DNA from: Perognathus longimembris pacificus
Taxonomy: Eukaryota > Chordata > Mammalia > Rodentia > Heteromyidae
Reading direction: 5' to 3'
Assembly: GCF_023159225.1 (NCBI RefSeq)
Contig: NC_063166.1
Span: 41,807,149-41,871,148 of the forward strand
DNA: 64,000 nucleotides
Shown: positions 58,636-64,000 of the stretch, piece after piece
Layout: each line of letters begins with the position of its first letter
Numbering within the stretch: the stretch's first letter is position 1
Notes under the pieces: model-generated
Told to the model about the DNA's origin: nothing
Seen by the model: only the letters and a program-made list of their open reading frames with translations
Database searches by the model: none
Position numbers and translations under genes: made by a program

Positions 58636-59120
58636 AACTGTCTCAATCTTTCCTGGTCTTTCTGACTTGACTTATACAATTGCTATTATTTGGATAAATT
58701 CTCTGGTCATAATTTTCACTGTCTTTCTTATTTTCTGCTTTTATCTTCTAATCAGCCAAAGGCCAGAAACCGAAGATTGCAGCAGAGGGAAAGATTATGG
58801 CCTCACTTCTACTTTCTTCTCCTGTAGGTTCTTTCATCCCTAAGTGTTCACATTTCTTAAGCTATCATCAACATCAAAGTGCAATTCTGAAGCTCAGGCA
58901 TTCTGCCTCTGAAAATGATGGTTTTCTGTTGTCTAATAACACCAACTAAACATGCTCCAATACCATCTGTTCTGTGATCCAGCAGCATTGACCTCCCTAG
59001 AATTTACTGGAAGTACATGATCTTCAGCCATTCCCAGACTTGTGGCACAGGAACTAGATCTCCAGGGGATTTTGTACTTGCTGCCATTTGAGACACATGA
59101 GGGTATTAGCAGTGAAGTAG
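58636..59120. other. Intron sequence, nothing recognised
   Basis: No gene or repeat recognised. Confidence 0.4.
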
Positions 59121-59320
59121 CCAGGTGCCAGTAGCTCATGCCTGTAATCCTAGCTACTCAGGAAGGAGCCAAGTCCATGAGACTCTTATCTTCAACCAAC
59201 TACCCAAAAGCTGGAAGTAGAGCTATGGCACAAGTGGTAAATCACCAGCCTTGAATGAAAAGGCTAAAGAACAGTGCCCAAGACTGAGTTCAAGCCCCTG
59301 GTACTGGCACACATACAGAG
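59121..59320 (+). mobile_element. Dimeric SINE with internal deletion
   Basis: 'ccaggtgccagtagctcatg' head jumps from 'ctactcaggaaggagcc' to 'aagtccatgagactcttatc', losing about 45 bases of the head. The right half 'agctatggcacaagtgg' and 'gagttcaagcccctggtactgg' is complete. Confidence 0.87.
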
Positions 59321-59423
59321 AAGATGTATTCTCTAGGAAGAGTCTGCAGTGACTGCATGTGTAGTGAGTGGTCCAACTCAGTTGTCTTGATCCATTATTC
59401 TTCCAGGGACAGTTGCATTTTGC

Positions 59424-59645
59424 TTTTTTTTTTTCTTTTTCTGGTCTATAGTCTTGGACTCAGGGCCTGGGCAATGACCCTGAGCTTCTTTGTGCTCAAG
59501 GCTAGAGCTTTACCACTTGGGCCACAGTGCCACTTCCAACTTTTTCTGTGATTAATTGGAGAGTCTCATGGACTTTCCTGCTCAAGCTGGCTCCAAACTG
59601 TGATTTTAGCCTTCTGAGTAGCCAGGATTACAGGTGTGGGCCACT
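59424..59645 (-). mobile_element. Dimeric SINE
   Basis: T-run, 'cttggactcagggcctggg', 'tttaccacttgggccacag', 'gtgattaattggagagtctc' and 'ggattacaggtgtgggcc'. Confidence 0.86.
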
Positions 59646-60234
59646 TTTTGACTTTTGACTCCTTCTAGATTGTGAGACCCTGTTGTAACTGCATATGACC
59701 TATAAGCCAAGAATGCAGTTGGTTTTTAACTAATCTGTTTCTCTAAAGCATCCTACATTGGTGTTTCATCCATTAAAGGGCCCTATCCCTTGACTATGAA
59801 CTATAGAACTCAAGGATCTATTTCTCTGAAACACAGGATTAATCATGTCTATCTCATTAGGCTTTTAATCACAGAGTTCCTTGATACATACAGGTCTTAT
59901 TTCATTCAGAAGTTATTATACTGTGGCATTTCTTAAATTCCATTGCTCTATACAAAGTGTGTGCCTAATAAATTAATGAATTAGTGACAGGTTTTTGAGG
60001 AACTGGTTCTACTTGTTGATATATTTTTCTAACCCTCCTCTTTTGTCTTGAGAATCTTATTTGGCTGAAGCATGGTAAGGACTGGCTGAATTTTTCTTGA
60101 GTCTGTCAGAGAATGCCACAGTGGGCTTTTTCATTGACTGATTTTGTATCTTACTCAATGATAAGGCAACTTTTGTTTCTCACAACTTCATTCTGCTTTT
60201 TACAAATTATGACTCTCTCTGTCTCTCTCTCTTG
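59646..60234. other. Intron sequence, nothing recognised
   Basis: No gene or repeat recognised. Confidence 0.4.
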
Positions 60235-60424
60235 CCTTTCACTTGCTTGGCTTGCTTGCTCAGTTGGTGCCTGTCATTTGAGCCATGCCTCCAGTCTACA
60301 CTTTCACTGGTTAATTTGAGATGGATTTCCTGACTTTACAGCTTGGGCTGGCTTTGAATCATAATCCTTTCAAGTTGTCAGCCTCCTGAATAACTAGGAT
60401 TGCAGACGTAAGCCACTGGTACTC
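60235..60424 (-). mobile_element. Dimeric SINE, degraded
   Basis: 'cttgctcagttggtgcctgtc', 'atttgagccatgcctcc', 'gggctggctttgaatcataatcc' and 'ggattgcagacgtaagccac'. Confidence 0.72.
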
Positions 60425-61574
60425 CTCCCTCCCCCACCCCTCTGACATTTAAACTATATAGAAAAAGAGAGAGAAAGCAGAAAGACTTCCCATTGCAATC
60501 CACATCTTACATTGTTTCCTGCTTCATCAAATCTCAATTTATTCATCAGAATAACTTTGAAATCCTAATACTAAGAGCCTCTTAGTCAGACATGTATTGA
60601 CAAAGGACGGGGAGTTACATGAGATGCTTAATCATTTGGTTTCATCTTTACTCTCGAATGATGCTTCCACAATTCAATCTGTCTTATCTTCTGCCGCCTG
60701 TAAGAATCTTCCAATTGGCTCTGCAAATGAACACTCTGTCCTCTTCTTATCAATATTCCTGTATGGCATGCTAAGCAAATGCTTGGCCACTGAAAGCACT
60801 TCCCCAGTGTGTATTATTGCATTTTTATTCTTCTTGTGCTACTCACAGCCTGTCTCACAGGCTACCCTTTGCCAACTTACTATATATGTATTTTAACTTC
60901 CTTGTTTGAACGAACAGGTTGTTCTGTGGGAAGAACAACTCTATGATTCTGCTCTAGCACTTATCACAAGTCCTGGGTTTGTTTATCAGTTGGTTTTCAT
61001 ACTGTTTGGAATTCATTACTTTTAAGGCAAATGAAACCACTTATAGATCTAAAACTAAGAGCCAAGGCCCTTTGTTTGGACTACTTACTTTCTCATGCCA
61101 GTGAGAATCAGGGACTTTATTGCTGATAGCAACACAGAGCCATAGGTTTGTGGGCGGGCTTGAGTGATCTGCCTAATTGTATGCTCTGCAGTGGAAGTTT
61201 GCTGTTAATTCTGGAGTGTCAGTGTGTGAGCATCCAGGGCTGCTGATTTTCCATTCATCACTGTTGCCTTTGATTAATCTGTTCTCTGGTATGTGACTCT
61301 TTTGTCCAGCTCCTGAGGAGTCATGACTGCAGAGGCCAGTAAGAGTCATAAAGAAATCATCTCTGACTCAGTACAAGTCTTTGCTGTTCTTGCCTGTATT
61401 TCTGAGGAATCCTAGGTTATCTTCTGTCTTTGAGGTTGTCTGAGAAGATAGGACTTGAGGAAGTAGAGAGGGCCTGAGAGCATATTTCTCCCTGCCTGAG
61501 AGCAATAATTATCTCATATTGTTGAGTTGTAACCCCTGCTTACACATTTTGGGAAACACTGTTAAAATGGCAGT
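60425..61574. other. Intron sequence, nothing recognised
   Basis: A 99-codon open frame at 60597-60896 has no recognisable domain and no splice context, so I do not call it a gene. Confidence 0.4.
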
Positions 61575-61722
61575 TGGTGCTGGGCACTGGTGGCTCATGC
61601 CTGAAATCCTAGTTACTTATGAGGCCTGAGATCTGAGGATTGTGGTTCAAAGCCAGCTCCTGTAAGAAAGTCCATGAGACTTTTATCTCCAATTATCCAC
61701 CAGAAAACCGGAAGTAGAGATG
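61575..61722 (+). mobile_element. SINE head only (7SL/B1-like half)
   Basis: 'ggtgctgggcactggtggctc', 'gaggcctgagatctgaggat', 'aaagccagctcctgtaag' and 'accagaaaaccggaagtagag'. The element stops just at the start of the right half. Confidence 0.83.
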
Positions 61723-62258
61723 GTAAGGGACTTTAAATACAAAGTCTTTCTGAGATGGGGCCTTAATAGGAGTGAGGCCCCAAGGAAGATTTGGAAGGCA
61801 TTGAGGCCTCCTCTTTACAAGCTCTCCCCTTGCACCACCACTCTGAGTAAGTGTGCACTGGAGACGCCTGTGCTTCTGCAGATATGGTTTGCTCTGTGAG
61901 AATTCTGGAGCCAAGGCTGACTTCATAACATTCCCAGATGTAGACTAACAAAGCCCCACCTGCTCTGTCCGGGGAAGAGGAGATGAAACAAGAATCATTA
62001 TAATGTTCTAGGTTTTAATACTCTCTGCTACTTTTCAGAATGGTATATAATACTTTTAACGTGCCATCACTTAAGTTTTACAGCTGCTGATAGTATTTCC
62101 TACATGATGTTAATGATGGTGTTGACGAGTATATTTGTAACAATTATGAAATCCCTTTCATTTATTTGTTACTTCTCAAAGCATTTTCAGAAAGTCATTG
62201 TTGCCTAGTATTTCATTGGTGGGATGCCAGGGTCTCTTAAATACAAAGAACCCCTTCC
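61723..62258. other. Intron sequence, nothing recognised
   Basis: No gene or repeat recognised. Confidence 0.4.
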
Positions 62259-62332
62259 CTTCCCTTCCCACCCCTCCCCTCCCCTCCCTTCCCCTTCCCT
62301 TCCTTCCCTTCCCTTCCTTCCCTTCCTTCCTT
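62259..62332. repeat. (CCCTT)n-type polypyrimidine array
   Basis: About 75 bases of CCCTT, CCCCT and CCTT units, pure pyrimidine on the plus strand. It marks the tail side of the next SINE. Confidence 0.93.
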
Positions 62333-62560
62333 TTTTGTGCTAGTACTAGCATTTGAACTCAAGGCCTAGATGCACTGTCTCTTAACTTTTCTGCTCAAAG
62401 CTGCCACTTTACCACTGGAACTATAGCTGCACTTCTGGCTTATTAGTGGTTAGTTAAAGATAAGATTCTAGAGGTTGGTCTGTTCAGGCTGGCTTTGAAC
62501 CATGATTTAGAGATCTCAGCCTTACAGAATAGCTAGTTGTGAGCCATTTGATCCTAGCTT
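62333..62560 (-). mobile_element. Dimeric SINE, degraded
   Basis: 'gtgctagtactagcatttgaac', 'tttctgctcaaagctgcc', 'ttagtggttagttaaagataag', 'ctggctttgaaccatgattta' and a truncated head. Confidence 0.8.
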
Positions 62561-62965
62561 GGAACTCAATTTCTTAACAGTTCTATATTAACTTCCAGAT
62601 TGACTGTTGCATTTACAATGAATTTTGCTTTGCTAGAAACATCTTTTATATTAAGAAAAAAAATACTTGACAAGATATTAGATACCTGTGTAAGTTGTAT
62701 TCTGCCACCCAAGACAGTTTTATTCTTTTCTATGTCCTTTCTTAAGACATTCATCTTTAAGAAGTTCTGGGAAAGGAAGTAGAAAACAATAGTTACCTGT
62801 GATAGAATGTAGTGTGTTGAGTATCATTAGTTCTTTAATTGAACTTATCTTCAAAAGTCATTGCAGTGAGCCCTGAAATCCTGTTAACATTTATTTGATC
62901 TGGTGTCACATCTCTTAACTACCTTTCTATGTGATGCCCCCATAGCACTGGGCTGAATTGAAGCT
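62561..62965. other. Intron sequence, nothing recognised
   Basis: No gene or repeat recognised. Confidence 0.4.
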
Positions 62966-63225
62966 CTGTGTGTGTGTGTGTGTGTGTGTGCACACGCAAG
63001 CGCGCACTGTGGTTTGAATACATGGCCTGGGCTCTATCACTTAGTTTTTTGCTTTGGGGATCAAGGCTGATACTTTACCACTTGAGTGATAAATCCACTT
63101 TGGACTTTTTGCTTGTTAGTTAGAGATAAAAGTCTCTCATATTTCTCTTCATGGGCTAGATTTTAACTGCAATCCTGAAATTTCAGATTTTGGCTACCTG
63201 GGTTATAGCAAAAGCCATCAGTGAT
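62966..63225 (-). mobile_element. Dimeric SINE with (TG)n tail
   Basis: TG run 62967-62990, 'tggtttgaatacatggcctggg', 'tttaccacttgagtgataaatcc', 'cttgttagttagagataaaag', and a degraded head. Confidence 0.75.
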
Positions 63226-63471
63226 CTGGAAATTGAAATATCTTGAAATTATAAGAAAATGAAGGGACAGGAGTGGAAGATTGTTTAGAAGCAACCACTC
63301 TCCCCTCAGATCTACAAGGGCTCTTGTATGCCATATCAGACATAATATAGAATACAGGGAAAGATCTTCACCTAGTGTAGGCCTAGGTCTTCTTTACCAC
63401 CTGCAATCCTGGAAATGCATGAAATGCCTTTCACTATGAAAATGACAATGCAAGTAACAAAACATAACAAA

Positions 63472-63585
63472 TACCAGGTATGCCTGTAGTCCTATGTACT
63501 CAGGAGGCTGAGATCTACAGATACTGATTTGAAGCCAGCCTGGGCAAAAATGTCTATGAGACTCTTGTCTCCAAAAATTGAGAAG
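63472..63585 (+). mobile_element. SINE head only (7SL/B1-like half)
   Basis: 'atgcctgtagtcctatgtactc', 'aggaggctgagatctacag', 'gaagccagcctgggcaaaa' and 'gagactcttgtctccaaaaat'. The right half is absent. Confidence 0.8.
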
Positions 63586-63683
63586 TTGCTTTAGGTAAAT
63601 GTGAGTTTTCCTCCCAACATAAAAAAGGAAGTTGAATCATAATGTGGTTTTATTTAAGTTCAGCTGAAAAACATATTAAATGT

Positions 63684-63776
63684 GGCCCTGTGATTAGGAC
63701 TTCTTCCTTTTCTTTTCCAGTGTAGTGTCAGGATGCAGGGCCCTGTGATTAGGAGGACTTCTTCCTTTTCTTTTCC
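63684..63776. repeat. Short direct duplication (period 55)
   Basis: ggccctgtgattagg followed by acttcttccttttc occurs at 63684-63718 and again at 63739-63776, the second copy carrying three extra bases (agg). The copies are otherwise identical, so the duplication is recent. Confidence 0.9.
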
Positions 63777-64000
63777 TGCATGGCCATGGGTATAAGGGGC
63801 CAGTGGCTTGGACTCAGGATCCTTGTGATCCTTCATCAGTTCAGATATCTTTTTCTCCAACAATGATGAGCTTCATCAATGAGTCTATACTCTGTCAGTA
63901 TTTTCCTCAAATCATAATAATTTCAGTTTACCTCATGTACTTCCTTTGTAAACGGGATTTTTATTTGTGTCTTCTGCAAAAATACTGCTTATATACTCTT
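63777..64000. other. Intron sequence, nothing recognised
   Basis: No gene or repeat recognised. Confidence 0.4.

Noticed and set aside
60597..60896. 99-codon plus-strand open frame in intron 1
   Set aside because: No domain, no splice sites in phase, AT-average composition; it could be an old repeat.

Overview
The window is a stretch of rodent nuclear genome, almost all of it non-coding. The many short interspersed elements point to the group. They are dimers with a right-hand module matching, from memory, the Geo monomer of the IDL-Geo SINEs described in Geomyoidea (kangaroo rats, pocket mice, pocket gophers). The best copies (55114-55316, 55618-55816, 58421-58620, 34133-34345) start with a tRNA-Ala/ID-like head, so a heteromyid or geomyid rodent is the best guess. 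The species cannot be read from the sequence.

The only host coding sequence I can support is exon 1 of TGFBR2 (TGF-beta receptor type 2), plus strand, about 46150-46562. It has a CpG-rich promoter, a 319-base 5' leader, the signal-peptide codons from ATG 46469 and a GT donor at 46563. The remaining 17.4 kb to the right is intron 1. Everything to the left is upstream intergenic DNA.

Region by region: 1-16991 is old intergenic sequence with SINEs, microsatellites, two MaLR-like LTRs and MIR-like fragments. 17007-22654 is a 5'-truncated L1 with a 15-bp target duplication. 25725-32842 is a full-length L1 (7.1 kb) with an 11-bp target duplication and a GC-rich, tandemly repeated 5' UTR. 34630-35825 is an old repeat split first by a SINE and then by a solo LTR. 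37156-42025 is a rearranged endogenous gammaretrovirus-like element: three LTR copies (one inverted), a proline-tRNA-type primer binding site, remnants of gag and of the integrase end, and a 440-bp flank that recurs without a visible difference on the other side. 42026-46100 is SINE-bearing intergenic sequence, then come the TGFBR2 promoter and exon. 46563-64000 is intron 1 with about 20 SINEs or SINE fragments, MIR fragments and an L1 3' end split by a young SINE.

No host RNA gene, CRISPR array, operon or prokaryotic system is present. No clearly new biological system was found. The items most worth a second look are the retroviral rearrangement with its identical flank duplication, the Geo module shared by two SINE families and carrying pol III-type boxes, and the upstream ATG overlapping the TGFBR2 start. 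All family names are from memory of consensus sequences, without a database search.
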